Assembly: GCA_024509875.1 (NCBI GenBank)
Contig: JAMPIV010017539.1
Span: 113,631-177,630, forward strand
Source: Oreohelix idahoensis
Lineage: Eukaryota > Mollusca > Gastropoda > Stylommatophora > Oreohelicidae
DNA: 64,000 nt
Direction: 5' to 3'
Part shown: positions 21,572 through 34,262 of the stretch, one piece after another
How the letters are laid out: each line of letters starts with the position of its first letter
How positions within the stretch are numbered: position 1 is the first letter of the stretch
Position numbers and translations under genes: made by a program
Notes under the pieces: generated by a model
The model's database searches: none
Seen by the model: only the letters and a program-made list of their open reading frames with translations
Told to the model about the DNA's origin: nothing

Positions 21572-22416
21572 AACTCTGCAACCTCTTCTGCTAGCAATTT
21601 CTCAATCTTAGCAACCTTCTCTTTCTCAGAGGTCAACTCTACCAATGTCTCTTTTCCATCTTGCTCTTTATTTACCTTTATTGACTGTGTTTCATTCTCA
21701 CCATTATTATTATTCACCAGCTCATCGACTTCCCCTGGAAATACAGTATTCTTCTCTTCAAGTTTATCAAAACATACATCATGTATCATTACATTGTATA
21801 ATCCTTCTCGCTCATTGGTTTCCGCTTTTAATTTTTCATACATGTCTTTCCTTCGTTGGATCTCTTGTGTAAGGTTTTCCACCTCAACATGCTTAACTTT
21901 TATCTGGACCTCCAATTCTTTAACCTTCAATAGTGAAGAATCCAAACTTGCTTGTACTCTAGCAAGTTCCAGGTTTGATCTATTTAAATCACTTGTAAGT
22001 TTAGCTAATTTTTCCTTAAGTTCATTCTCTTCAGCTTTACCCTTTAAGCAATTTTTTCCTTCCTGTCTGTTGACTCTTACTTCCTCATCTTCTAGCTTCT
22101 TTTCCTGATTGTCAGCAATTATATTGTGTATACCCTTCAATATATTGTCGTGTTCAACATGAATATTATTATACACAAATACACGAAGGTCGAGCAGCAG
22201 CAACTTTGCTAAATTCCTAGCCATTCTTAAATGAGGGATGGACTGAAATCTATTCTCAGCAAAATCTCTTAGTGCTCTCGACGCACTGACCAACAATCCG
22301 TCCATCACGTGTGCTTCCAGTTCTGGTCCTTTTAATCTATGAAAATTTTTACCCTCTTGAAATAAATACTCCAATAAAGGCCACATATTATCAGGATCCA
22401 TTTCGTCATCATCCAT
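21553..22416 (-). CDS. Element C ORF1: coiled-coil gag-like protein
   Basis: 287 codons from ATG (MDDDEMDPDNMWPLLEYL). The N-terminal ~95 residues are predicted globular and helical (SASRALRDFAENRFQ, HLRMARNLAKLLLLDLRVF). Long heptad-like coils follow at about 100-215 (ELKEKLAKLTSDLNRSNLEL) and again near 255-285. Length, position at the 5' side and coil content suit a structural particle protein, but there is no sequence hallmark of gag. It ends in frame 0 just after ORF2 opens in the -1 frame (overlap 21553-21571). I do not recognise a family beyond the C/D elements. Confidence 0.65.
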   Translation of the reverse strand: MDDDEMDPDNMWPLLEYLFQEGKNFHRLKGPELEAHVMDGLLVSASRALRDFAENRFQSIPHLRMARNLAKLLLLDLRVFVYNNIHVEHDNILKGIHNIIADNQEKKLEDEEVRVNRQEGKNCLKGKAEENELKEKLAKLTSDLNRSNLELARVQASLDSSLLKVKELEVQIKVKHVEVENLTQEIQRRKDMYEKLKAETNEREGLYNVMIHDVCFDKLEEKNTVFPGEVDELVNNNNGENETQSIKVNKEQDGKETLVELTSEKEKVAKIEKLLAEEVAEFWLLMI

Positions 22417-23420
22417 AGTGACTTACTTATTGAGATCACTGTATATGTATCAATAAACCTTTTACTCCTGACAGCTAAATAACCATACAATAAATTGCAA
22501 CTATTCCCAATTACTGTCAGATCAATTTCTGTACAAAGAACCTTTATATGGTCATATCCATATCATGGTAGTCAATACCACATGTTAATAGCCATAAACT
22601 ACTTATGCATTAAATTCTACTCATATGTCACTATAGACATAAACAACATCAACAACAGAATTAAAAAGAAATGCATAGAATTCAGAAGGCCTGAGGACAT
22701 GAGTGACATGACACACTTTACAGAACAAACAAAAATCACTTATCTGTCAATTTTCCATTCCCTTCCGCCAAGACTTTAAATATCACATAATTCTGACGCT
22801 AAAACAGTCTATCGCCGAAAGGTACTGGATCTAGACTTTCTTCCGTTCAGGTCCTCGCTTTAGTAAGGTATGTGCTCGAATACTGCATAGGAGCACATGA
22901 TGATCGTAACAGGAACACAGCAAACCCGCTCTTGACTCGAGTTATACTTGCAAAATGACTGGTACAACTGCACATACACTCGACTTGTACACGCTATCCT
23001 TCAGACGTTGTATCACCTCATAAACTGCTGGCTCGCTGCTTGATAATTTCGCTGCACATCTGATAGGAAATGTAGACTACAGACGTTGTTGTTTTCTACA
23101 GGCACGACACAGGACGTCAACTGACAGTGCTATAAAGCTGATTATTCCCACGAATAAGGCGTTTCCCAAATGCGCCACACATGTGGCATACAAACCAGGT
23201 CACGGTTGAAGCACATGAGATTCAGGTCACGCATGAAGTTCTCTCAAAACGACTGTTGCGGGTGTCAGAACCCGAAAACAAATCTATCAAATGATACAGA
23301 TATGTGGACTGTATCGATAACGATTTTATCCTTCCGTCTGTTAAATACTCTCTCAAGTTAGAGAAACTCTTGATACGCGAATGTCATATCCATTCGTTCC
23401 AATTTGAACTGGTCCACCAC
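22417..23420. other. 5' leader of element C
   Basis: About 1 kb non-coding between the right LTR and ORF1. The bases beside the LTR (plus strand ...GGTCCACCAC, 23411-23420) end in a CCA-like sequence that could be a primer site, but I cannot match it to a tRNA. Confidence 0.5.
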
Positions 23421-25088
23421 TGTTACCGATGATGAATATTAACGGTGTATGGGTGGCGTAGGTGTGCCGTCGTATCTGTGTTAGGTATGTATTAGTGAGT
23501 GTGTGGTAGAACAGTCACTCACAACACAGGTACGTAAATAATAGTCATGGATGGCCGTAAACATCTGGTGTAATTTAAATGTCGATTTATTAAGTCACAG
23601 CACGATCACGTTTACATTGATATACACACAGTCACATTACAAGTCATTGCAATACAATACTCTTCAACATTCATCAGCAGATCTATATCAAGGCCTAAAG
23701 TCCTCACGACTCATCTCTGCGCTATAACACTGCGCTATAATACTGCACCCAGCAGTTCACATAAATTATGGCCTAAAGTCCTCATGACTCACTTATAATA
23801 CTGCACCCAGCAGTTCACATAAATTATGGCCTAAAGTCCTCACGACTCATCTCTGCGCTAGACTTATAATACTGCCCTATAATACTGCACCCAGCAGTTC
23901 ACATAAATTATGGCCTAAAGTCCTCACGACTCATCTATAATACTGCACCCAGCAGTTCACATAAATAATGGCCTAAAGTCCTCATGACTCACTTATAATA
24001 CTGCACCCAGCAGTTCACATAAATTATGGCCTAAAGTCCTCATGACTCACTTATAATACTGCACCCAGCAGTTCACATAAATAATGGCCTAAAGTCCTCA
24101 CGACTCATCTCTGCGCTAGACTTATAATACTGCACTATAATACTGCACCCAGCAGTTCACATAAATTATGGCCTAAAGTCCTCATGACTCACTTATAATA
24201 CTGCACCCAGCAGTTCACATAAATAATGGCCTAAAGTCCTCACGACTCATCTCTGCGCTAGACTTATAATACTGCACCCAGCAGTTCACATAAATTATGG
24301 CCTAAAGTCCTCATGACTCACTTATAATACTGCACCCAGCAGTTCACATAAATAATGGCCTAAAGTCCTCATGACTCACTTATAATACTGCACCCAGCAG
24401 TTCACATAAATAATGGCCTAAAGTCCTCACGACTCATCTCTGCGCTAGACTTATAATACTGCACCCAGCAGTTCACATAAATTATGGCCTAAAGTCCTCA
24501 CGACTCATCTCTGCGCTAGACTTATAATACTGCACCCAGCAGTTCACATAAATTGTGGCCTAAAGTCCTCACGACTCATAATAGCTTCCTCAAAGCTTCA
24601 CAAATACTTAATATGGCCTGTCCCAATCCTGGACTCATAATAGCTTCCTCAAAGCTTCACAAATACATAATATGGCCTATCCACACAGCAAAAACATTAA
24701 GTCGACATTATTCAAAGCACTACGTAGGCATACATCCTCGAAAAACACACACACAGACAGCGTTGACCACTCCCGGTCCAACGCTCCGAATCCCTCTTCT
24801 CCTCTCCGGGATCACACACTCTAGTCCCGCCAAAAAACCCAAAACGAGACTCCGCTGTTTTTGAACACAGCTCAAAAACAGTACAGAATAAATACATCTC
24901 AGCATTTGAGATAAAAGCGTTCGCACGCTTTCCTGTACTCTGTCACTCAAAATAAAAAGGATATGTTTCTATTATAACGTTAAACAAACCTCAGCTTAAT
25001 CAGGTATACAAGTATTGTAACTCATAATCTACTTTGCCCAAAAACATATTCAGAATTACTGCCCTTTTCATAGGATCAACTTGTTACA
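23421..25088 (-). repeat. 5' LTR of element C
   Basis: 1668 bp, TGTTACCGATG...CTTGTTACA, followed by the CTTAT duplication. It matches the left LTR almost base for base from about 23575 to the end. Its outer ~150 bases differ. Confidence 0.82.
23695..24585. repeat. Minisatellite array inside the right LTR of C
   Basis: Same units in the same order as 17085-17975, so the array existed before this insertion and was copied into both LTRs. Confidence 0.93.
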
Positions 25089-25093
25089 CTTAT

Positions 25094-26906
25094 CTGTTCA
25101 TTTATTATATAAATCCGTGAACGATATTCCTTTGACTTTTTTTTTGCAACATCTCATTTTTAATGCCAGTTTTCTTCTCTCCAAAAATGTTGTTAGTCCT
25201 CGTTTTCAATGTAAAAGTGAATGCAGTTGCGGATCACAAGTTAGCGGAGAATTCTGAGTGTGGTTCGAAGAGAGATAATCTCCGATTTCCATATTGAATT
25301 ACGTTTTTCTGGGGTTACCGATACATTAGCAGTTGATGTTAGCATTTTTGTTCTGTCTTTCATCATTTATGACTGGGTATTTCAAATGGGACACCGCGCC
25401 AGCATCTCGACGTCTAGAACCAGCTAAATTGATTTAAATGCCTAGCTTAACTTGAAACAGATCTAAATGTTTTTTATACTTAAGTATTAAGCAGGGATTT
25501 GGAGCAGTAAAATTTGTAAATTGATCTGCTCCGACGTAAATAGTGACTGCTCCAGCTCCGCTCCGCTTTCCGGCTACAATTTTTTTTTTCTCTCTTTTTA
25601 TGTAGGTTTGAAAAAGAAACTTTATTGGTTCAAAAATTCCGAATCAATGTAAATATGGATGTTTTTTACGGCTTAAAGAAAGCAGGTGAGGGCTATCACC
25701 TCCAGGGCACATGCCCATTGGCAGTTATGACTGAAGGGGGCTGTTTCACTAAGGTTGAGATGTATTCAATTGCTGTCTTTTCCATCTGATATTTAAATCC
25801 TAAAATAATATTTCGGTATATATTAGGGTCAGGCATCGAAAAATACCCGTAAACGAAGGAAAACACGGCTCTAAGTTTTGCAACAATAATCTAATTTGTT
25901 GTTCATGAATGTGAAGTGCATAAACATAATCTTACGAGTAAGTCACTTTGCGAAACATGACGACAAATAATAATGGTTTGCTGTTTGTGTTCATACTCAC
26001 TCAGATTACAAATGGAGAGAATTAAAGAAATTGTGTCCTAAATCAAACATCCGCCATTTTTAAAGATGGGAACGAAGTGTCGCGTTGTTTCAAGAGGCAA
26101 GCAATTTAGTTATCCTCTCGAAAAACACGCCATAAAAAAGATTGCAGCTTTGGTGAGAAAAGATGGGATTAATGTGACGGAGAGATAAGATAGTTCTGTA
26201 TATGAGGAAATCCGTGTTCGACATTCCTATGATCTTTGTGTAACATCTTATGTCTAATACTTGTATCCTCATCGCTAATTGTGCTGTTAAAGGATACTTT
26301 TCGCATACATGCGTGAACCTGGAAATTACAAGACAGCACAGAAGTCTAAGTGTGGTTCAAAGAGAGATGATTTTTGAATTTCCAAATCGATTTAAGTTGT
26401 GCTTGGGTCGCCGTTGCATGAGTTGTATATTACAGCATTTCTACTGTATCTTTCGTCATTTATGATTGATCCTAAGTAGTTTAACTTGGACACTTTTTCC
26501 CTGAATCAACATGCCTAATACCAGATACAAAGATCTAAATTGCTAGAATAATTCGAAATAAATCAAATATTATTTAGTATGAGCAAGTATATTTCTGTAG
26601 ATTGTATCTCTCCAGGTTCTAAAGTTAACACTGTAGAGAGAAAATGTCAATATCATAATAACCTTTGAAAACTTCGTACTCAGATATTACAGTAGTATTG
26701 AGATGACATTTATCTTAGTATTAAGTGATGTCGGTGTAACCTCATACAATTTTGTCACATGTTAAATTTATGTGTCGAATTTTCTGTAGATTACGTTTAG
26801 ATATCTTGCAGGTTGTATAACGCTGAAAAAGGTGGTCGATTTTTCGATATTTTAAACAAAATTATAGAATTAGAGCCAAAATTCGCCCATTAGGTGGTTT
26901 CCTAAA
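25094..26906. other. Non-coding region with an old diverged direct repeat
   Basis: No gene seen. 25105-25440 and 26195-26470 share several blocks (aaatccgtg..cgata/cattcct; gtgtggttc(g/a)aagagagat), indicating an ancient repeat of unknown type. Confidence 0.45.
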
Positions 26907-27255
26907 TACAGTAGAACTCCATTTATCCGAACCCCATGGGACCGAGCATCGTTCGGATAATCAAATGTTCGGATAATTGGATTACATGATGTATCGAGTA
27001 CATGTACACATATTTCTAAAAATTATTAACCATCACAAGGAAAATACACTATAAAACATTTACTTGTACTGTAATAATAATACCCACACTGTATTAGATC
27101 ACTGTATCACCAAAATCTTTCATTACACTGCAGTGCATGTACTACTTGTATTAATTTTTTTTTTTAAGAAAGAGAAATGTTTTCAAAATAACATTACAAA
27201 TGATTCAAAACCAGGCACAACTTACGTATACATGTACTTGCACAGATGTAGCCCA

Positions 27256-29180
27256 CTATTTAAAATAATGAGGAATCCTCTTTTGCACCAAACTGGATAG
27301 TCTGCTTTTGGCTGCTAAGTCCCGCATTCTTTTCAACAGCAGAAGCTGTGTAGGACAGCTGTCATCTTCTTGCTCGTACCAAGCCATCGCTGTTTCTAGT
27401 GCTATAAAGGCCTCTTCAGGACTTGGTCGACGTTTTGGGTTATCTTCATAATCTACAAGTACATCACGTACTTCTGAGGTGTCTTCATCATCGGTCACTA
27501 CATGTATTTGGTTTTCTTCTTGCACAAAAGACAAAATTTCTTCGTCATTCAAAAACTGAAAACCAGAATCATTATCATCTTCTAGCCACATGTGTGCATC
27601 ATCTTTGTCACAGTCCGAAAATCCGGGCATTGCTTGAAACAGTTCCACAACTTCATTTATACAATCATCATTTGTGTCCACTGCAGTAGTTTCATTTCCT
27701 CCTTTTTTCCCAAGCAATCTATTCCAAGCCTTGTTGAGATTATCTTGTGACTGGGTGGTCCAAGCATCAGCTAACATAAAGCAGCAGTCTTTGAGATTAA
27801 GCTTTTTGGAAAACGCCACCACACTTTCTTCATCTTCAGCCAACAATAAACGACGCATGACTTCCTTCTTGTACATCTTTTTAAGCTTTACTATAACACC
27901 CTGATCCATTAGTTGAATCAGTGCTGTTACATTGGGAGGCAGAAAAATTACTTTAAAATTTGCATCAACTGCATTCAATGTATCCGTCTCTGGATGAGAT
28001 GGTGCATTGTCCAGTAGAAGAATTACTTTTCCAGTTTTCTTTTCTTGTTCTTTCAACCTCTTCACATTTGGGATGAACTGATTTGTATACCAATCGGGAC
28101 CCCAAGATGCAGCAATAGTGAATGCAGTCAGCGACCCATAGCTGTACTGCTTGCATCAGGACCAGCGAACCAGAGCTGGTCAAGACCGCACTCCACCTCC
28201 ACGTGGTGGTCCTGGAAACAGTCTGCAGCAGTGCAGTCTGGCTGAGCGAGTGCGGATCGCAATGGGAAGGCAAACCCGGTCCCTAAAAAATGCCGTGCTG
28301 AAGTCGGATGTGTCGACCGAAAGGTGCAGATATCACAGCTTAGGCGTAAACAGACACAACGCAACCACCGTCCTTTTCAGGGCGAACGAGGAAGAAGAAG
28401 AAGATTTGTATACCAATCAAGAAATATTTCACTATTCATCCAAGCACTCTTCTGTGCTTTGTAGCACAATGGGAGACATGTCACACTCTTTAAACAACGG
28501 GGTTTTTTTGGCTTTGCCGATCATTAGCACCGGTAAACGATGACTTCCACTGGCATTCACGGCTACCAAAATTGTTACTCTCTCTTTGCACTTTTTAAAC
28601 CCAGGGGCAGCTGCTTCGCGCTGAGATGCAAGTGATTTTTGAGGCAATGATTTCCAGTATAAGCCAGTCTCATCGGCATTATACACATCATCGAGTAAAT
28701 AACCTTCTTCTTCCAAAAAAGCCAAGAATGTTTCTTTAAAATTTTCAGCGGCAGTTGCATCGCAAGATAAAGATTCCCCTTGAATCTCCAATTCTCGTAT
28801 GCCATGACGAGATTTAAAGTTTCTTAACCATCCCTGGCTAGCCTTAAAGTCAGGAGGACCGTCAAGTTGATTATTGAACTGAAGTGCTTTTTCACACAAT
28901 AGAGAGCCAGAGATAGGTTCCCCTTTGCTTCTTCTTTGCACAAACCATATATACAAAGCCTCTTCCAATTTCAAATCTTTCGCATTTCTCATGGTTTTAT
29001 GTTTCTTCGACCCATTTTCACTATCCAATTTCGATGCAAAACTCATAATTTTATCCTTGTTACTTTTGATGTCAGAGACAGTAGCTTTCCCAACATTGAA
29101 AATCCTCACAAATGAAGACACAGTTTCACCTTTTCCTAGTCTCTTGATAATTTCTGTTTTCGTTTCAATTGACAAAACAT
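27256..29180 (-). pseudogene. Tigger/pogo (jerky-related) transposase, interrupted
   Basis: The N-terminal part holds a helix-turn-helix (KTEIIKRLGKGETVSSFVRI) and a CENP-B-like DNA-binding region (ALYIWFVQRRSKGEPISGSL, GWLRNFKSRHGI). The DDE core follows: YNADETGLYW (first Asp, about 28680), LLLDNAPSHP (second, about 28005) and LIQLMDQGV (third, about 27905). The acidic C-terminus ends QKRIPHYFK at 27256. It would bind the terminal repeats and cut and paste at TA. The frame is lost by a small shift near 28470 and then by the insertion at 28096-28402, so it is inactive. The start is uncertain because no ATG precedes the conserved region cleanly. Confidence 0.88.
28096..28402 (+). mobile_element. 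Short retroposed insertion (SINE or LINE 3' fragment)
   Basis: 307 bases flanked by a 16-bp perfect duplication GATTTGTATACCAATC (28080-28095 and 28403-28418). It ends in (GAA)n on the plus strand. This is target-primed insertion into the Tigger transposase. The body has no tRNA-like head that I can recognise. It could be a SINE or the 3' end of a LINE whose last codons give a run of Glu. Confidence 0.8.
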
Positions 29181-29583
29181 TGCGGTTCCTTTTATATGCT
29201 TTAGGCCTACTGGAAAATGCCAGATCGCACAGAGAAATACGTGTACACCAAAATTATTCTGCTGTAGTAGCAGACACAATTATTTTAAGTTGAACTGTCT
29301 GTTTAGCCAGTGTTCTGCCCAGAACGCACACGTACACTGGATTGGTAAACCAGATATTAACTGACTTTATGATCTAACTGACTTCCTGTACGTAAGCGAC
29401 CGTCCATTAGCCCATCTCATTGTCTACAAATTGTTCGCACACATTTGAAGCTTGCCGCATCAAAAGATTCAGAACTGTAGTCTAACGTGAATGGTGGCGC
29501 CTGATTTTTTTTTTTTTCTGGAAAAAGTGTTCGGATAATTGGATGTTCGGATAATTGGGGTTCGGATAAATGGAGTTCTGCTG

Positions 29584-30063
29584 TACACATATTCAGTTCA
29601 ATTGACAGTATTTGCCAGGTAAAAGGTTAATCTAAAATTATGAATTCATAAAATTGGGCAACCGGAAACTAAACTGGTGATCAGATTTACATAATTCATT
29701 ATAATGTCAATTCAGTTCTATTTATACAAAATTAATGTTCATTTAAATAAGTGACTAATTTCCCAGTCCAAGTGTTAATTCTAGGTGATAACAGCTAATA
29801 TATTTTTTAATATAACTGAAAGTTTTTTATTGAATGCATATGAGTGTGAAAGAAGATTTGTAAATGTAGAAGGAAATTCATTACTGTGGTTTGTATTTTT
29901 TTTTTCTAAAGCATATGACTTCAAGAACGAGTCGCTGTGGTTTAAATGTGAACCAGGAAAGTAAATATAAATATAACACGAGGTCACTTGACTGCAGACA
30001 ATTCTTAAAGCTTACTACTAGAACTTTTCTTTCTGCTAGTTATTCATATGTTCTTGTCTGATT
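29584..30063. other. Non-coding spacer
   Basis: AT-rich, no feature recognised. Confidence 0.4.
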
Positions 30064-30493
30064 GTCACGGGTTGCCTCCCCTTGCTCCGCAGTGATGGTC
30101 CAACAAGGGCCAAAACCTAAAGTATCTAATGTGGGTCTTCAAAGGTGTCTACCTTCGCACAAGATTACTCTTGGCAGAGATGCAGATATAAGGATGATGA
30201 TGCTTCTACCTCGAGGGAATGTTCACAAGATATTTCAGAACTGAGAACAATGTTGAATGGGTCTTAGCAGAGTTAACTCTTTATCTTTCCGCAGCCTTTT
30301 GTGAAGAGATTTTATATAATTTAATTTAGCTAGTACAAGCCTCCAACTGAATTAACTGTGACATTTTTCTTATTGTTTGGCTCTATAGATAAACATAGAT
30401 ATATTAAAGATGCTGATTCCTCCGTGTGCACATCTCTCTGTAATAACTAAATCAATTATGAATTTGGAAGAAAAAAAAACAAATAACAAATTT
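30064..30493 (+). repeat. Dispersed direct repeat, left copy
   Basis: About 430 bp starting gtcacggg and ending aacaaattt, similar along its whole length to 35791-36241. It contains a pyrimidine run followed by GCAG|TGATGGTCC, which resembles a splice acceptor, but no convincing coding frame. It may be an unclassified transposon or part of a segmental duplication. Confidence 0.8.
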
Positions 30494-32274
30494 AATGATC
30501 AATTACTTTGTAAGAAATGAAAATAAATATGAACTGGTGATTACTAAAAAGATAGGTTTCGTCATTGAAACTGATATCAGCTTCGGGAAACTTAGTTGTG
30601 GAATATAGATCATTAAGTTCTGTTGCGCTGGCCTGCTAAAAATGCCACTTAGCTTCCAAACTGCTGGAGTGTTGATGCTGCTGTTTTCGTCAATTCGTCT
30701 CTGTGGCGAGGGCACGTCTCCTGGTCAAGGCAGGTATTTTCGCAACCCGTTGAATGTACGTTTCAAATGTCGATCACAAGCTTTGAAACACGCAAAAGTA
30801 GTACAGCTGGTATCGTAGAATCGAACTTCAAATGGTCTCGTAAACTGGTACCATAAACTTTAGAGGGAATAAAAGAACAAATTCCGCTGCTAATTCTTTG
30901 TTTTCCTGATATTAATCATGCGCCTTTCCCGCTGTCCTTCAGCCGATTCTTTTCTCTTAATTTTTACTGAGTGTATATCATATAACTCAGGAGATACGAT
31001 GAAAATCACCATTATTTTAGTTAATTTACAAGGAAAATTTCGACTGGACAACGGCAAGTGGCTTGCGCCTGGTTGGACATGTTTAAATATACATACACTT
31101 ATTACATATGATAGTAAATATATACATATGATGGCATCATCTTCAACTCCCCGCTCCACTTGGAGTCTGGGATTACCGCTGCTTTTTGTTCCCTGTGAGA
31201 ACCCGCATGATGCAATCACCAGCGCTTTGCTGTGGTGGTTTATGAATATATGATTTTCACGTGCTGAGGTTTCCAGCCTCTTAAGGACCTGTATAACCAT
31301 CAGCAAGTTCAAACATGTCAAATCCAAAGTACAAAAATAGGTTACAACTTACCCAAATACTGGGATTCTAGACTTCTTGCTCAGTTGAATAGTCTCGGCA
31401 ACTTGATGCAGATGCCTCGAACACACGTTTGAGGTATTATTTCTATTACGGAATCCCTGTGTGATTTTATGAGCAGGTCCTGTAGGAATCCGGTTTCCGT
31501 ATTAAATTGTAGAATTTCCTTGTTGTAATGTTCAAAAGGTGCTCCATTAGGTGCGATCCTATAAGGTCAGAATCCTTACTTCTATTTTTTCCTGGCTTCA
31601 GTCTGAGCTATCTGCTTTGACGATTCTGGAATGCAGTGTTTTATGTCTAAAATATTCTACGTTATATTGCAGTTTTCCTGCCCACGCTTACACCTGACGT
31701 TTCCGACAAAATTGCCAATCAACGTGAATGTATACTAGCTTCTAAACTGCTAAGCCAATAGCACTCGAAAGTGCATGTTATAATAACTTTCCTCATGGAC
31801 GTTTCTGCATGACTCATGCGTTTTTAAAATACAAACGGTCCTTCTCCGTATATGGAATTGGTATTTTCGTCAGTTCTCGGTAATGATTACCACTACACCT
31901 TCTTACATTTATCTTCCTTATAACAAGCCTGTCTGGAAGTTTATTACCGCATTTCCGACGTCTCGGGTGTCTCTGTAATATGCCACCAGATCGATAATTG
32001 ACCGGCACTCCCTATGCAAACAAACACCGGGCGTAATTACTCGAAAATGACTGGGCGCCCATCTGGGTTTACCTGTAGCTCATCTCCTCGAGGATGGGCA
32101 GGCTAGCATGACACGTATGAATGGAAGAAGTGTACACATTGACATGAAATACCAAATACTGTCCGAGGTAGGAAAATAGTATATGCCAACAATCGAATAG
32201 CGCACATAATTAGTACGCACAATAAATTTAGATCAATACTGCAGGAGAGGAAAAGAGTGCGAGCAAAATTATCT
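30494..32274. other. Non-coding spacer
   Basis: No gene, RNA or transposon recognised. Open frames near 30890-31327 have no recognisable protein features on either strand. Confidence 0.4.
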
Positions 32275-32835
32275 GACACTGATAGACATTCTAAAACACG
32301 TTCTTGGCTGATAAACAATATAAGACATTTTATGACATTTATTCTGCAACAAGTTCTTATCTGGTAGATATTCTAAGACATGTTCTTGTCTTATAGACAT
32401 TCTAAAACATGTTTTTCCCTGGTCGACATTCTAAAACAAATTGTTGTCTTATAGACATTCTAAAACAAGTTGTTGTCTTATAGACATTCTAAAACGAGTT
32501 CTTGTCTTACAGACATTCTGAAACAGGTTCTTCTATGATAGATATTCTAAAACAAGTTCTGCCATGATAGATATCCTGAAACATGTTCTTCTGTGATATA
32601 TATTATAAAACAAGTTCTTCAATCATAGACATTCTAAAACATCTTATTGTCTGATAGCCATTCTAAAACAATTTCGTGCCTAACAGACATTCTAAAACAT
32701 GTTCTTGTCTGTCATTTATTCTACATCAAGTTCTTGCCTGATAGACATTCAAAAACATGCTCTTGCCTGATAGACATTCTAAAACATGCTCTTGTCTGCT
32801 GATTATTCTGAAAAGAATAGTAATTGCCTGCTGGT
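32275..32835. repeat. 29-bp minisatellite
   Basis: About 19 contiguous, diverged copies of gacattctaaaacaagttct followed by tgtcttata. Units are head to tail without spacers and most divergent at both edges. Confidence 0.92.
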
Positions 32836-34122
32836 TATCCTATAACATATTCTCTTCCTAAAGAATGTCTTTGGCTTTGTTTCAAACCTCATCATTATCA
32901 TCATGTCCTTTATTATGCTTCTTACAGATCATGAAGTCAGCACTCTAGCTTAGCCCCTTTTCTTCCCACCTGCGGCAAAGCGCTGTTGCTGGCAGCGGTG
33001 GGTTCTTTAGCCATATATTGAACTTGACAAGGTTGCACTACCTCACATGTGTCTTATATACCAGATGGCTGAGGAAGCGATAGTCTTGTGGTTTTTGTTT
33101 TCTCTGAGACCTCAAGGGGCTATACTGACGAAGAGTTATCTTCCATTATTTCACAAACTTCGATTACAACTGGAGTACTATTATATTATCTCTGATTATT
33201 TACAGTAGGGGCAAGACGATATGAGACATGTAAGAAAAGGGGGACATCTGAAAACTTACGGAGAAGAGAACTGGAAACATGATAGCGATAAATCTAAATA
33301 TAGAGTGTTCTAGAACACATGGCACAGGACGGAAATGTTTCGAGGGTATTTCTTGATGACCTATGCTCAGCAGGGAACTGAAAGATAATGAATAAATGTA
33401 AAAGAAGAGTGGTTCATGAAAATCATTGTTGGAGCTGAATCAGTGAACATATCTATTGAGAAATTAAAGAAAAAAATTAGTTTGGAAATATGTAGGTATG
33501 GATTCTGATTAACGAACAGCTCGAGCATGTGACGTTGCAGTGGAAGCAACGAGAAATAGAGGAAAACCCAGGAAATTATGAATCGAGGGTATAACATACT
33601 TCAAAATAGTACAATATGACAGAACATGATACTGCATTAAGTGGAATAGATCAGAAATATTTATAATGAATCACACTTGCTATGCTGGTGCCTTTGACAA
33701 TAGACAAGATAGAAAACAAATGACGTTATGGTTATCGTTTTATTATGATTATTATTATCTTATTATTATATTAAAATATTTTAGGCAGACCCTGAGAAAG
33801 GAACTATGATATCAAACTAACAAAAAAAAAAAAAAAAGCAAGCTGAATTTTCACTGCATTTCGAAGTATAAGGAATTCACAAGAAACAAGCCCAGGACAA
33901 ATAATAAGCATATTCATCTCAGCTGTTAAGACAGTCCTATTCCACGGCTCTGCGACATTTAAAACAACTGAAACAACAACAAAGGAGTTACAGATTTCCA
34001 TAATTTGCTGCTTGCACACAAGAGAATGACTGAAATAGTAGGACACGTTCATCAGTGCGGAACTCATGGAAAGAACCAAAGAAATATCAGTTAAACAAAA
34101 GGTCAGGAAAATATCTTGGTGT
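32836..34122. other. Non-coding spacer
   Basis: No gene recognised. A short ATT-rich microsatellite lies near 33735-33775. Confidence 0.4.
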
Positions 34123-34262
34123 TGGGATAGTACATACACTGGGTGTTGAGATAGTACATACACCGGGTGTTGAGATAGTACATACACCGGGTGTTGAGAT
34201 AGTACATACACCGGGTGTTGAGATAGTGCATACACCGGGTGTTGAGATAGTACATACACCGT
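34123..34262. repeat. 24-bp minisatellite
   Basis: About six near-perfect copies of gggtgttgagatagtacatacacc. The unit length is a multiple of three, so all frames stay open, but nothing else suggests a protein. Confidence 0.93.

Larger units (their letters stand above)
16757..25088 (-). mobile_element. Element C: complete LTR element without pol (coiled-coil protein family)
   Basis: LTRs at 16757-18475 and 23421-25088 begin TGTTA and end TTACA. They are flanked by a perfect 5-bp duplication CTTAT (16752-16756 and 25089-25093). The internal 4.9 kb has two overlapping minus-strand frames coding for a coiled-coil/Asn-rich protein, and long AT-rich flanks. There is no protease, integrase, reverse transcriptase or RNase H motif. 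A related copy (D) lies at 57159-64000. It presumably depends on enzymes supplied in trans. Confidence 0.85.
26909..29583 (-). mobile_element. Tigger/pogo-type DNA transposon
   Basis: Terminal inverted repeats of about 23 bp (CAGTAGAACTCCATTTATCC at the left, one mismatch at the right) are flanked by TA at 26907-26908 and 29584-29585. Each end also carries two subterminal copies of gttcggataat. The transposase lies on the minus strand. The copy is interrupted by a 307-bp insertion. Confidence 0.93.
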
